64,000 nt of DNA from CAINVV01 sp037129695 (GCA_037129695.1 JBAXUL010000008.1:6299-70298), one strand, 5' to 3'. Positions 1 to 8,727 are shown, counted from the stretch's first letter. The notes: a model not told the origin generated them from the letters alone. Made by a program: numbers and translations.

Positions 1-281
1 CAATGGGTTTAAAAGCCAATTTGCTGGATACTTTCGAATTACCAAAAGTAGCCATGGCAACCAGTGCTGATACAGCCAAGGATTCATCCACTTCGGCCCA
101 CATGCTCAACTGGATGGAATGTGTCAGGTCAAGGAAAAAAACACATGCACCGGTTGAAGCAGGTTATAGCCATGCCATTGCCACCATCATGTCCAATGCA
201 GCCATTAGAACCGGATTACAGGCTACATTTGACGAAAAACTGCAGGAAGTAATTTGCGGTGGTAAGGTTTTTAAATACTAA
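1..281 (+). CDS. Gfo/Idh/MocA family oxidoreductase, C-terminal end (5' truncated by window)
   Basis: Only the last 93 or so codons are present; the frame is open to the window edge, so the ATG at position 3 is probably an internal methionine. The pattern HMLNWMECVRSRK followed by APVEAGY and an AIRTG helix is the usual C-terminal end of Gfo/Idh/MocA-type NAD(P)-dependent sugar or polyol dehydrogenases of Bacteroidota. The Rossmann domain and catalytic residues lie outside the window, so substrate and export cannot be judged. It ends 22 bases before a strong hairpin terminator shared with the convergent gene. Confidence 0.8.
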   Translation, partial: MGLKANLLDTFELPKVAMATSADTAKDSSTSAHMLNWMECVRSRKKTHAPVEAGYSHAIATIMSNAAIRTGLQATFDEKLQEVICGGKVFKY

Positions 282-303
282 ATTCTTCGGATTTCCGAAA
301 TAG

Positions 304-337
304 AAAAGAGCCCCTGAGATTTCTCAGGGGCTCTTTT
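304..337. terminator. Bidirectional intrinsic terminator
   Basis: An 11-bp stem, GAGCCCCTGAG at 308-318 with its complement at 323-333, is flanked by an A tract on the left and a T tract on the right. It can therefore stop transcription from the oxidoreductase gene and from the opposing exported-protein gene, whose stop codon touches the hairpin. Confidence 0.88.
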
Positions 338-915
338 TATCTGCAGGCAAAAGTAATTTCGATCAATTTGAAGGCTTTGGTGTTCTTTTTCAGATCATCA
401 ATGCCTGTCTGAAAGAAAAGGAGATAAGTCTTTTCAGCACAGTTGAAACAATAGATGGTTCCCGAAACTTTAATTCCTTTTACAACGGATTCATACCTTA
501 CAGATTTGGCTTCCATACTTCCAAATCTATTGTTTTCGATTTCGGTAAATTCTATACCTGAATCCTTGTATAAGGCTTCATCCTTCATGTTCTTCTGCTG
601 AATCAACAGGGATTTAACCGGATTTTCCTCGTTGTGAATGGTGACCAGACTGAAAAGTCCAGTTGCATTTTTTCCTGACCTTTCTGCCGAGTAATAGAAT
701 CCTTTGTCGGGCAGGCTTTCATCAGATATGGTTTTCCAGTCACCGGGCAGTGAAAAGGAAACCCCATTTTTCAGGTAATTCATCTCCTTATCCTTCGCGT
801 ACAGGGAGGTAATGGAAAGCAAAAAGGCCACCAAAAAAACAAGTGCAATTCCCTTTCTGTTCCGTAAAAAACCAAAAAAGGAAATTGCACTTACTCGGAT
901 ATTGTTAATCGTCAT
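337..915 (-). CDS. Exported protein of unknown function, 192 aa
   Basis: Not a family I recognise with certainty. Residues about 22-40 form one hydrophobic segment after a basic N-terminus, fitting a signal peptide or membrane anchor; the rest is a compact soluble domain beginning with a SFSLPGDW motif, reminiscent of PsbP-like or DUF1795-type periplasmic domains (weak resemblance only). Its ATG overlaps the stop of the upstream C69 dipeptidase (ATGA), so the two are translationally coupled and probably act in the same compartment. The 21-residue pre-signal region is long but no better start is visible. Confidence 0.7.
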   Translation of the reverse strand: MTINNIRVSAISFFGFLRNRKGIALVFLVAFLLSITSLYAKDKEMNYLKNGVSFSLPGDWKTISDESLPDKGFYYSAERSGKNATGLFSLVTIHNEENPVKSLLIQQKNMKDEALYKDSGIEFTEIENNRFGSMEAKSVRYESVVKGIKVSGTIYCFNCAEKTYLLFFQTGIDDLKKNTKAFKLIEITFACR

Positions 916-2588
916 TCGCCTGCTGCTTTGAAATGCTCCTTATTTTTTTCGATAATCATTTTATAATACGAATCAGGATAGGCGGGATGCAACGGTTGTT
1001 CTGGTTGTTTTCCAAATTCATTCCATTCAAATTTCCCGTCTTTTTCTTTCATGACGTTCCCATCCTTATACTTAATCATCAGGTAGTGAAATAATTTGTT
1101 CCAGTCTTTGACAGTAGTTTCTACCTGGCTCACAGAATAGGCGGTCAGGGTCTTAATGGCATTTGCCTTGTCCCCTTTTTTCCAGAATTCCAATGCCTGC
1201 TGATCAATAGAATTGATACCGCTCATAAATTCCTTTTCCTTACGCGATTGGACTTTCTGAACATCTTTAATCATATCATTATAACGAAGATAACAGAAAT
1301 TAGAAACGGTGTTGAAAGTCCAGAAGGCGGAAGTTTCTGACCAGTTTAAAAAGTCGCCATTGCCAACTTTGAGTGAATTGGGAACTTCGCTGATTCCACA
1401 ATAGACCGGCATATAGCAGGTAGAATAGGTATCATCCACACCAAACCAAATGATTCCACCAATCGGGTCAGGAAGATTAGAACGGCTCTGTGTAACAAAG
1501 GAAAAACCTGTTTGTTGGGTAGAAATGGCTCTTTCGTGGCAATAAGCAACAGAGTCAACATTCCATGTCATGGGACGCCAGCGGTAGGGGAGCTGGAACG
1601 GTCCGGCACCCGGATCTTTGGTCATATCCAATGCTGTGCCTTCATAATGGTCGCGCATCATACTTATCACATTCTCGAGGGAAAGTGGTGCATCAGGCTT
1701 GATCCAAAGAGGCATGCGATTGGTTGCATAATGGTTTTTGTCATAGGTGATTTTGCCCATGGCATAGTCTTCATATTTGCCCATCTGCTTGTTAACCTGG
1801 TTAAAACCGGCCCAGACCCTTGCATCACAAAAACGTGCTCCGCCAAACTCAACCGGAGCATAGGTGTCAGAAAAACTAAATTCGTTGTTTGTTCCGCTGA
1901 ACCATCCTTTTTCCCTTGCAAAAGAGATGACATCCGGAGAATAGAGGCATTCGCCTGGCTTATCCAATGGAAATTGTGTGATTCTGGCCTGATTGGCATG
2001 ACCTGAGATGTAACCGTCGGGAATCTTCATGGCTACCCACAATGCTCCTTTCTGACCATTGCCTTTGCTAATCATTTCCAGAATCCAAACCTCTTCTGCA
2101 TCTGCAATAGAGAATGATTCGCCGCTTGAGGCGTACCCAAAATCCTTCACCAGATTGGTCATCACTCCAATTGCTTCCCTTGCATTTTTGGCACGCTGAA
2201 GGGTCATATATATTAAACTTCCATAATCAACGATGGCACCGGTTTGGGTTGCAAGTTCCTTGCGACCGCCGAATGTGGTTTCACCGATAGACAGCTGGTG
2301 TTCATTTATGTTGCCAACTACCTGGTAAGTATGCGGAGCCTGCGGAATTTTACCCATCAGTTTACCGGTATCCCATTCATAGACGTCCACCATGGTTCCG
2401 GCTTTGTAATTGGCAGCCGGCCAGAAATAAAGCTCACCGTAAAGCGTATGTGAGTCTGCAGCATAAGTAATCATCGGCGTACCATTCACTGTTGCACCTT
2501 TTGTAATTAAAAAATTGGTGCAGGCATCGGCCTGATTGAATTGTATAATACTGAATATTAGTACAATAATTATTCTGAATTTTTTCAT
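912..2588 (-). CDS. C69 family dipeptidase, exported
   Basis: N-terminal nucleophile (Ntn) hydrolase of the PepD/C69 group, cleaving dipeptides in the periplasm or outside. A signal-like hydrophobic stretch at residues 4-20 runs into ADACTNF; Cys23 would become the N-terminal catalytic nucleophile after processing. Supporting family features are the YAADSH stretch, the GNINEHQLSIGE segment and the Asn/Asp-rich core. The length of 558 aa is normal for Bacteroidota members. It is the first gene of a two-gene unit with the small exported protein, with a -7 promoter box 26 bases upstream of the ATG. Confidence 0.9.
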   Translation of the reverse strand: MKKFRIIIVLIFSIIQFNQADACTNFLITKGATVNGTPMITYAADSHTLYGELYFWPAANYKAGTMVDVYEWDTGKLMGKIPQAPHTYQVVGNINEHQLSIGETTFGGRKELATQTGAIVDYGSLIYMTLQRAKNAREAIGVMTNLVKDFGYASSGESFSIADAEEVWILEMISKGNGQKGALWVAMKIPDGYISGHANQARITQFPLDKPGECLYSPDVISFAREKGWFSGTNNEFSFSDTYAPVEFGGARFCDARVWAGFNQVNKQMGKYEDYAMGKITYDKNHYATNRMPLWIKPDAPLSLENVISMMRDHYEGTALDMTKDPGAGPFQLPYRWRPMTWNVDSVAYCHERAISTQQTGFSFVTQSRSNLPDPIGGIIWFGVDDTYSTCYMPVYCGISEVPNSLKVGNGDFLNWSETSAFWTFNTVSNFCYLRYNDMIKDVQKVQSRKEKEFMSGINSIDQQALEFWKKGDKANAIKTLTAYSVSQVETTVKDWNKLFHYLMIKYKDGNVMKEKDGKFEWNEFGKQPEQPLHPAYPDSYYKMIIEKNKEHFKAAGE

Positions 2589-2613
2589 TCTGAAATTTTA
2601 GTTGCGATTTTGA

Positions 2614-2621
2614 CAAAAATA
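2614..2621 (-). promoter_or_regulatory. -7 promoter box for the C69 dipeptidase gene
   Basis: Read on the minus strand this is TATTTTTG, a full match to the Bacteroidota -7 consensus TAnnTTTG. The -33 element is weak: an ATTG about 15 bases upstream, closer than usual. Confidence 0.55.
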
Positions 2622-2773
2622 GGAAATTTGTTCATTCAATTCAGGCAGAAAGCCACTTAAATGCCTATTTTTTAATGAGTTTTATCATATATTAAGAAGT
2701 GTCACGGGTGATCAGGAGAGAAGCGTTTACTTACCAGTTGTTCTCCATTATCGTATCCGGTTAATCTTTTTCC

Positions 2774-4483
2774 TTACCAATAGAAGGTGGATTTATAATC
2801 TGTTACGTTTTTCCTTTCATCACCAATTTTAAGCAGAAGGGTATGCATTTTACCTGATACAAGTCGCTTTTTATCAAAGGTATAAACAAGGGAATCGGTT
2901 TTTGCATCATATTCGAACAGTACCCAGTTCCCGTCAATTTCACCCTGATACATCTCAATGCCTGACAAATTATCTGAGATTTTAAATTCAATTTTACGGG
3001 GATCTGTCAGGGTTTTGTCAGCTTTGATGCCAACAGAATGGATGCTGGGCGGAATCGTATCCAGTAGGACCGCGAAATCACCGAAAGAACGGGGATGCGC
3101 TGTTAACCAGCCATCCTTGTATTCACCACCAATCGATGAGGGGCTTCCTGATTGGCTTAAGGATACTACCATTGCTTTGGTCTGGTATTTGAAGGGTATG
3201 TTATGCGTTTTTATCGATAAATAATAGGGAATATGAACAGGAACGTATTGATTGTGAATATGATGAGTTGCGGAATATTTTGAATTTTCTTTGATGGAAG
3301 TGCGATAGACAAAATTAAGCTCGTCATACAAAGCTCCTTTCGGAATCTTAATTTTCACATCGTCGGTCGTTACCTCATTCTCTTCATTCTGATGAAAATG
3401 CTCTGTAAAGTCAAGCTTCCGAATCGGCAACGCAATATTTTTAGATAATAAATTGAATGTGAATATATTGGCGTTATTAAATGCATCGGTTACCACGATT
3501 TTGATCGAATGAACCTTTCCATCTGTAAGTTTCAATATTCCACGATTGGAGTCAGTCTTGTAAATCTCCATTTGATTGCCTGGCTGAAGATATAGCCGGT
3601 GAATCCATCGCTTATTTTTCATCATTTCCTCATAATCGATGTGACTATTGACGTATCTTCCCATGTCAAATGCCAGATCATCGAGAGTGAATGAAAATAT
3701 ATGTTTCTGATCTGCAATAAGTTCTGCTGAATATATTCCGCATTTGAACCCTGCACCGTCAAAGTCATCATCCGTCTGGATCCCAAGACCGATATCTCCA
3801 AAAACCTCGATGGGTGCCTGGTTTTTTATTTTGGTCATCCGATTGGCCGAAATCGTTTCGATCCTCATTTTATTCCGGCTTTTGTTAACATGACTGCTTT
3901 CTGTGAGCGGATAGAGGAAAAGAGAAGTAATGCGGGGAGAGCTTTTATCCCGTATTCCCGAAAGAAAAAACAAGGGATTTTGAGGTTTTTCCGATTGTGT
4001 ATCCCTGATCTCAAAATGAAGGTGAGGTCCGCCTGAACCGCCCGTATTTCCTGACCAGGCAATAATTTCACCTTTGTGGAAAGGAATTAGCCCAACAGGT
4101 ATGTTCAGATCAACGGCGAACTGCTTTAGCCGATATTGCTGTTCAAGGAGATATTCTTCAATTTTTGGACTATAGCGTGATAAGTGACCATACACAGTGG
4201 TCCGACCATCAGAATGAATCAGGTACAAGGCATGACCATATCCATACGGAGAGACTGAGATTCTGGCAACAGATCCTTCCCTTACCGCATAAACCGGTAT
4301 TCCGGTCTGGCCGGAAGTTCTGAAATCAAGTCCGGTATGAAAATGGTTTTTACGTAATTCACCAAATCCACCTGAAAAAGAGAAAGGAATTTTTAAAGGA
4401 GATCCGTAGTCCGACGCTTTATTTACCTGACCGAAAAGAGGATTCAAAATGAAAAAAAGGACAAATAGCTGAAGCAATTTCAT
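2774..4483 (-). CDS. M23 family metallopeptidase, exported
   Basis: Zinc peptidase of the lysostaphin/LytM type, probably acting on peptidoglycan cross-links in the periplasm. Signal peptide at residues 1-19 (cut near FGQ). The M23 signature is intact: His49 and Asp53 in FHTGLDF, and HLHF with His154 and His156. Beyond the peptidase domain (about 25-170) lies an unusually long C-terminal region of roughly 400 residues, ending in an Ig/fibronectin-like segment from about residue 475. This domain layout is common in Bacteroidota M23 proteins. It is divergent from the coiled-coil/zapA genes, which are also cell-division related. Confidence 0.92.
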   Translation of the reverse strand: MKLLQLFVLFFILNPLFGQVNKASDYGSPLKIPFSFSGGFGELRKNHFHTGLDFRTSGQTGIPVYAVREGSVARISVSPYGYGHALYLIHSDGRTTVYGHLSRYSPKIEEYLLEQQYRLKQFAVDLNIPVGLIPFHKGEIIAWSGNTGGSGGPHLHFEIRDTQSEKPQNPLFFLSGIRDKSSPRITSLFLYPLTESSHVNKSRNKMRIETISANRMTKIKNQAPIEVFGDIGLGIQTDDDFDGAGFKCGIYSAELIADQKHIFSFTLDDLAFDMGRYVNSHIDYEEMMKNKRWIHRLYLQPGNQMEIYKTDSNRGILKLTDGKVHSIKIVVTDAFNNANIFTFNLLSKNIALPIRKLDFTEHFHQNEENEVTTDDVKIKIPKGALYDELNFVYRTSIKENSKYSATHHIHNQYVPVHIPYYLSIKTHNIPFKYQTKAMVVSLSQSGSPSSIGGEYKDGWLTAHPRSFGDFAVLLDTIPPSIHSVGIKADKTLTDPRKIEFKISDNLSGIEMYQGEIDGNWVLFEYDAKTDSLVYTFDKKRLVSGKMHTLLLKIGDERKNVTDYKSTFYW

Positions 4484-4560
4484 GGTAAAATATGAGTCTG
4501 GATGGATGTGACGAAAGTAGCAAACTTTGCTTCAAACACCGATATTGGAGTGGTTAATAT

Positions 4561-4590
4561 TTTGGTATATTGAATTAAATATTAACTTTG
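4561..4590 (+). promoter_or_regulatory. Promoter for the coiled-coil/zapA unit
   Basis: TTTG at 4561-4564, 18 bases of spacer, then TAACTTTG at 4583-4590. This fits the Bacteroidota -33/-7 consensus (TTTG then TAnnTTTG). The predicted start of the transcript falls about 12-15 bases before the ATG at 4609. Confidence 0.75.
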
Positions 4591-4608
4591 TTGCAGTAAT
4601 CCTTGAAC

Positions 4609-4902
4609 ATGACGGAGCGCGAAACTCTTTTATTGCGAGAATTTAAAGAAAAACTCGAGAAATTGATCGGCATGCATCAGAAGATGAAAGCCGAGCGTCA
4701 ATTGCACCTTGAAGAGATCAAACGCCTTGATGAGCAGATCAATTTACTGAATATTTCAAATCAGGATCTGACCAAAAAAGTAGAGGATTTAAAATTTGCT
4801 AAATCTTTGGCCGGCGTGAATGAAGATTCGCATGAAGCTAAAATTAAGATAAATAGATTGGTGCGGGAAATTGATAAATGTATTTCACTTTTAAATAAGT
4901 AA
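4609..4902 (+). CDS. Small coiled-coil protein upstream of zapA (ZapB-like in position)
   Basis: 97 residues, almost all predicted heptad-rich coiled coil, with no membrane segment or enzymatic motif. I chose the ATG at 4609 over an in-frame TTG two codons earlier because the promoter lies immediately upstream. The gene sits 10 bases before zapA, an arrangement I know from other Bacteroidota, where an uncharacterised coiled-coil protein precedes zapA. By analogy with enterobacterial ZapB, a coiled-coil ZapA partner, a divisome role is plausible but is inference from position and shape, not homology. Confidence 0.75.
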   Translation: MTERETLLLREFKEKLEKLIGMHQKMKAERQLHLEEIKRLDEQINLLNISNQDLTKKVEDLKFAKSLAGVNEDSHEAKIKINRLVREIDKCISLLNK

Positions 4903-4912
4903 TCCGCCTGCA

Positions 4913-5209
4913 ATGGATGATAAACTTTCGATCAACATCAATATAGCCGATCGGATGTATCCGCTTCGAATCGAAAGAAAAGAAGAGGAAAACATCAGGA
5001 AAGCAGCGAAGATTATCAACGATAAGGTAGTTCAATACAAGCAAAGGTATCCATCAAAGGACATTCAGGATTGTCTGGCCATGTCAACCTTGCAATTTGT
5101 AATTCAGAAATCGGACAGCGAGAAGCAAATAGAATATTCGCCTGTCCTTGAAGAATTGGAACGTATGAACGACTTTTTGGCAGAGTTTATCGAGAAAGAA
5201 AATATATAA
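4913..5209 (+). CDS. zapA: Cell division protein ZapA
   Basis: ZapA binds and bundles FtsZ filaments at midcell. The 98-residue sequence has the family layout: a short N-terminal beta region (ININIADRMYPLRI), the basic/acidic EEENIRKAAKIIND helix typical of ZapA heads, and a C-terminal coiled coil for tetramerisation. The length is usual for the family. It follows the coiled-coil gene by 10 bases, so the two are probably co-transcribed; rny follows after a structured 103-base gap. Confidence 0.9.
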   Translation: MDDKLSININIADRMYPLRIERKEEENIRKAAKIINDKVVQYKQRYPSKDIQDCLAMSTLQFVIQKSDSEKQIEYSPVLEELERMNDFLAEFIEKENI

Positions 5210-5221
5210 TATTTTTATCAT

Positions 5222-5292
5222 AATATATTACCGCATCTTGCTCTCTTTCATTGGTTTATGTCCAATTGAGGAGAATGGGAATGCGGTATTTT
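5222..5292 (+). ncRNA. Structured hairpin between zapA and rny (candidate small RNA, possibly 6S-like)
   Basis: Seen in sequence: an 8-bp closing stem (TACCGCAT at 5229-5236 with ATGCGGTA at 5281-5288), an unpaired bubble of about 5 by 6 bases, then a second helix (5242-5254 with 5262-5274) capped by a 7-base loop. A stem-bubble-stem shape in the zapA neighbourhood recalls 6S RNA, which follows zapA in gammaproteobacteria, and a Bacteroidota 6S class (6S-Flavo) has been described. The visible element is only about 60-70 bases, short for 6S. Alternatives are a zapA terminator or an rny leader attenuator, since a T-rich run follows. Confidence 0.4.
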
Positions 5293-5312
5293 AATTTAAT
5301 AAATTAATCTGT

Positions 5313-6869
5313 ATGAGTACAACAATTATAGTAGGTCTGATTGCCATTTTGGCCGGAGGAGCTGGGTCCTATTTTCTTTGGGATTTTTTGCTTCAGAGCA
5401 AAAGACGAAATTTGATTAATGAGGCTGAGGTACAGTCTGAAATCATTAAAGAGAAAAAGGCCATTCAGGCAAAAGAAAAATTTATTCAACTGAAGGCAGA
5501 TCACGAACTTTATATCAACGATCGCAATCAGCGGATCATCAGTGCTGAAAATAAACTGAAGCAGAGAGAAGCCATTCATTTGCAGCGTAAAGAGGAACTT
5601 CAAAGAAAGATTAAGGAGTCGGAAACCGCCAAACAAGATGCGGATAGTCTAAGAGAGACGCTTACTTCGCAATTGGAAATGATTGAGCAAAAAAATGAAG
5701 AACTCGAGCGGATGCACAAGAAACAGGTTGAACAGCTTGAGGCTGTTTCCGGAATATCTGCAGACGAAGCGAAAACTCAGCTGATTGATTCCCTGAAAAA
5801 TGAAGCTAAAACTGAGGCCATGTCTTACATCCAGGAAATCATGGATGAAGCAAAGATGAATGCCAACAAGGAAGCCAAGAAAATCATCGTTAAATCCATT
5901 CAGCGGGTAGCTTCTGAAACTGCCATCGAAAATGCCGTGACTGTTTTTCATATTGAAAGTGACGAGATCAAAGGTAGGATTATTGGTCGTGAAGGCCGCA
6001 ACATCCGGGCGCTTGAAGCAGCCACCGGAGTTGAAATCATTGTGGATGATACCCCTGAAGCCATTGTTCTTTCAGGATTCGATCCTGTGCGTCGCGAGAT
6101 TGCCAGGCTTGCACTTCACCAGTTGGTAACAGACGGACGCATTCACCCTGCCAGAATCGAAGAGGTGGTCAACAAAGTAAAGAAACAGGTAGAAGAGGAG
6201 ATTATTGAAACAGGAAAACGAACGACCATCGACCTAGGTATCCACGGTATGCATCCAGAACTGATCAGGTTGATTGGTAAAATGAAGTATCGTTCTTCCT
6301 ATGGACAAAATCTACTGCAACACTCACGCGAAACTGCCAATCTTTGCGCCATCATGGCTGCAGAACTCGGTTTGAATCCTAAAAAGGCCAAGCGTGCAGG
6401 ACTTCTCCATGATATTGGTAAGGTGCCGGATGATGAACCTGAATTGCCGCACGCCTTGCTTGGTATGAAACTCGCCGAGAAATACAAAGAGAAACCGGAT
6501 ATCTGCAATGCCATCGGTTCCCACCACGAGGAGGTTGAAATGGAAACTTTGCTGGCTCCTTTGGTACAAGCCTGTGATGCCATCTCAGGTGCGCGCCCAG
6601 GTGCACGCAGGGAAGCAGTTGAATCATACATCAAAAGATTGAATGATCTTGAGAATATGGCGCTCTCTTATCCGGGTGTAACCAAAACCTATGCCATTCA
6701 GGCAGGACGTGAATTGAGGGTGATTGTTGGAAGTGATAAGATGACGGATGCTGAGGCAGAGAGCTTATCCTATGATATAGCCAAGAAGATTCAGGATGAG
6801 ATGACTTATCCCGGACAGGTTAAAATCACAGTAATTCGTGAAACAAGAGCAGTTAATTATGCAAAATAA
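5313..6869 (+). CDS. rny: Ribonuclease Y
   Basis: Membrane-anchored endoribonuclease that initiates mRNA decay. Domains in order: N-terminal transmembrane anchor (about residues 4-26), long coiled coil (about 30-200), KH RNA-binding domain with the GREGRN loop at 225-230, and HD catalytic domain with the metal-binding His366-Asp367 pair in LLHDIGK, followed by the SHHEE motif. Length 518 aa is typical. It ends in a strong bidirectional terminator. Confidence 0.97.
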   Translation: MSTTIIVGLIAILAGGAGSYFLWDFLLQSKRRNLINEAEVQSEIIKEKKAIQAKEKFIQLKADHELYINDRNQRIISAENKLKQREAIHLQRKEELQRKIKESETAKQDADSLRETLTSQLEMIEQKNEELERMHKKQVEQLEAVSGISADEAKTQLIDSLKNEAKTEAMSYIQEIMDEAKMNANKEAKKIIVKSIQRVASETAIENAVTVFHIESDEIKGRIIGREGRNIRALEAATGVEIIVDDTPEAIVLSGFDPVRREIARLALHQLVTDGRIHPARIEEVVNKVKKQVEEEIIETGKRTTIDLGIHGMHPELIRLIGKMKYRSSYGQNLLQHSRETANLCAIMAAELGLNPKKAKRAGLLHDIGKVPDDEPELPHALLGMKLAEKYKEKPDICNAIGSHHEEVEMETLLAPLVQACDAISGARPGARREAVESYIKRLNDLENMALSYPGVTKTYAIQAGRELRVIVGSDKMTDAEAESLSYDIAKKIQDEMTYPGQVKITVIRETRAVNYAK

Positions 6870-6909
6870 ACAGGACTGAGATGCGGAAATCCCGTATTTG
6901 CAAGTTACT

Positions 6910-6952
6910 ACAAAGAAGAAGGCCATCCTTGCAGGGTGGCCTTCTTCTTTGT
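6910..6952. terminator. Bidirectional intrinsic terminator after rny
   Basis: A long perfect stem pairs ACAAAGAAGAAGGCCATCC at 6910-6928 with its near complement ending at 6952; the A-rich and T-rich arms allow function on both strands. It separates rny from the convergent helical-repeat gene. Confidence 0.87.
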
Positions 6953-7827
6953 CACATTCCTTCCATCATGGCAAGAATATCCTCCGTAAGGAGTAGTTTT
7001 TCTTGATCGCCCTCGCCGGAATAAATGAGGTACATCAGGTTCAGCAGCTTTCTGATCATGCTTATATCTGTTTCGACCCTTGTCACTGTTTTGCCGTATT
7101 TGTAGGACTTGTCGTAAAGAAATTGAACCTCCTTCGGACTTATGACTGATCCCTTGTGTGCAACGTTGATGTAAAAGAGAAACTTATCTGATGCTGATCC
7201 AAATGCAATTGAAGAGGCCAGATTATCTTCATAAACAAGCAATAATTTATTGGCGAGCATAATCGGCTTCAGATCAAGCTGTAAATTGCGTGCAATGATA
7301 AGGTATAGAATCGTTATAGAATAAACATCCCCTGTTTTTGAAAAGAGCAGTTTGTCCAGAACGATGTTTCCGATATTCGGTACCTCACCTGCAGAAATAT
7401 CAAATTCATTGATTCTGAATAGTATATGGTTGATGACTGAGACCTTTTCCAAAGAAGTCATTGATTCTGTAATTTCCAACCAGGCATCCCTGTGTAACTT
7501 CTGAATGCTGCCTTCAATTTTCTCCTTAGAAATACCCGGATGATGAATGGATGAAACCAGAAGCCAGCCATCGAGCAAGGTTCGGTTATCGTTACCAAGC
7601 CATGTCTTCATCTGATCAAGGATGATCCCTCTTTTCACAAGGGAAATAATCAGTTCCAGTTTTTTGTATTGATCGATGGATCCGGCAGAAAATAGAGCAT
7701 CTTCAAGTCTTGGAAGTATTTCTGATCCAAGTGAAAGTAATTTTTCTTTCACAGATTGGTAAACCAGCTCATTCTGATCATCAAGGAGCGATATCAATGC
7801 ATCTATGGTGGGACCTGAAGTAGTCAT
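6952..7827 (-). CDS. Helical-repeat protein of unknown function, 291 aa
   Basis: The frame is open to 7914, but that would overlap the upstream phosphorylase by 86 bases; the ATG at 7825-7827 lies one base after that gene's stop and starts a sensible domain. The N-terminal pattern ALISLLDDQNELVYQSVKEK with a following LLSLG resembles the alpha-helical, HEAT-like front end of SirB1/transglutaminase-like proteins, but no catalytic core follows. The rest is predicted all-helical and cytoplasmic. Tight coupling to the nucleoside phosphorylase suggests co-expression; a functional link is unknown. Confidence 0.7.
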   Translation of the reverse strand: MTTSGPTIDALISLLDDQNELVYQSVKEKLLSLGSEILPRLEDALFSAGSIDQYKKLELIISLVKRGIILDQMKTWLGNDNRTLLDGWLLVSSIHHPGISKEKIEGSIQKLHRDAWLEITESMTSLEKVSVINHILFRINEFDISAGEVPNIGNIVLDKLLFSKTGDVYSITILYLIIARNLQLDLKPIMLANKLLLVYEDNLASSIAFGSASDKFLFYINVAHKGSVISPKEVQFLYDKSYKYGKTVTRVETDISMIRKLLNLMYLIYSGEGDQEKLLLTEDILAMMEGM

Positions 7828-7828
7828 A

Positions 7829-8698
7829 TCAGATTCGGTCGAGTATTTTTTTAACAAGTTGAACCATAACTGGTTTGTAATCTTCGTTGGCCTTTTTGGA
7901 CACCCTGTTAGCAATGATAATGCAAACAGTCAATGCCTTATGGCCCAGTAATTTGCTTAATCCATAAATGGCCGAACACTCCATTTCGTAGTTCGTGATT
8001 CGCTGATCGTCAAATCTGAACATTTCTATCTTGTCGTTGATAAGCGGATCAACAATGCGCAACCTTAATTCACGGCCCTGAGGCCCATAAAAACCAGGTG
8101 CTGAGATGGTAACACCCGAAGTAAACTCCTCATCAATTATTTTGTCAAAAAGGCCAGGATCTGCTCCAACAACGTAGGGTGAAGGAAGCAGCTCATTCCA
8201 CTTGACGTAAGACTTGAAAGCACTTTCAAAGGGCAGGTCAGCAACTTCATTCCTCCGCTCGTAGAAATTGAGCAATCCATCAAATCCGATTGCCTTTTTA
8301 GAGGCCAGAAATGCGTTGACTGGAATGTCACCCTGCAACCCACCTGAAGTACCTATTCTAATAATGTTCAATGACTGATGATCACTCTTTACCTGCCTGG
8401 TTTCAAGATCAATATTAACCAGGGCATCCAATTCGTTGACAACGATGTCAATATTGTCAGTGCCTATTCCTGTTGAAAGAACTGTGATTCTTTTCCGATC
8501 GTAATACCCCGTCGCTGATACAAACTCACGGTTCTCGGTTTGAGACTCAATTTGATCAAAAAAATCTGCAATCATCTTAACCCTACCGGGATCGCCGACC
8601 AGAATAATATTCTCCGCTAACTGCTCCGGTTTCATGTGAAGATGAAAAATAGTTCCGTCCGGGTTGATAATCAGTTCTGAAGGTTCAATAACTCTCAT
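7829..8698 (-). CDS. Nucleoside phosphorylase (uridine phosphorylase-like)
   Basis: PNP/UDP family enzyme that splits nucleosides with phosphate to give a base and ribose-1-phosphate in salvage. The phosphate-binding GDPGR motif is at residues 35-39, the nucleotide-binding IRIGTSGG motif lies mid-protein, and the ribose-binding EMECSAIY motif is near residue 240. The group (uridine phosphorylase or a purine-specific relative) cannot be settled from motifs alone. First gene of a two-gene unit, with its promoter divergent from DUF4293. Confidence 0.88.
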   Translation of the reverse strand: MRVIEPSELIINPDGTIFHLHMKPEQLAENIILVGDPGRVKMIADFFDQIESQTENREFVSATGYYDRKRITVLSTGIGTDNIDIVVNELDALVNIDLETRQVKSDHQSLNIIRIGTSGGLQGDIPVNAFLASKKAIGFDGLLNFYERRNEVADLPFESAFKSYVKWNELLPSPYVVGADPGLFDKIIDEEFTSGVTISAPGFYGPQGRELRLRIVDPLINDKIEMFRFDDQRITNYEMECSAIYGLSKLLGHKALTVCIIIANRVSKKANEDYKPVMVQLVKKILDRI

Positions 8699-8719
8699 TT
8701 AAATTTATTTGATGTAGTT

Positions 8720-8727
8720 CAAAGGTA
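8720..8727 (-). promoter_or_regulatory. -7 promoter box for the nucleoside phosphorylase gene
   Basis: Minus-strand TACCTTTG matches TAnnTTTG; a TTCG (one mismatch to TTTG) lies 19 bases upstream. The transcript would have a leader of only about 15-20 bases. Confidence 0.6.

Noticed and set aside
1512..2006. 164-codon plus-strand frame
   Set aside because: Antisense shadow of the C69 dipeptidase, which has clear family motifs.
5222..5292. Firm call as 6S RNA
   Set aside because: Visible structure is too short for certainty, so it is reported only as a candidate.
7828..7914. Longer start of the helical-repeat gene
   Set aside because: Would overlap the phosphorylase coding region; a better ATG follows one base after its stop.
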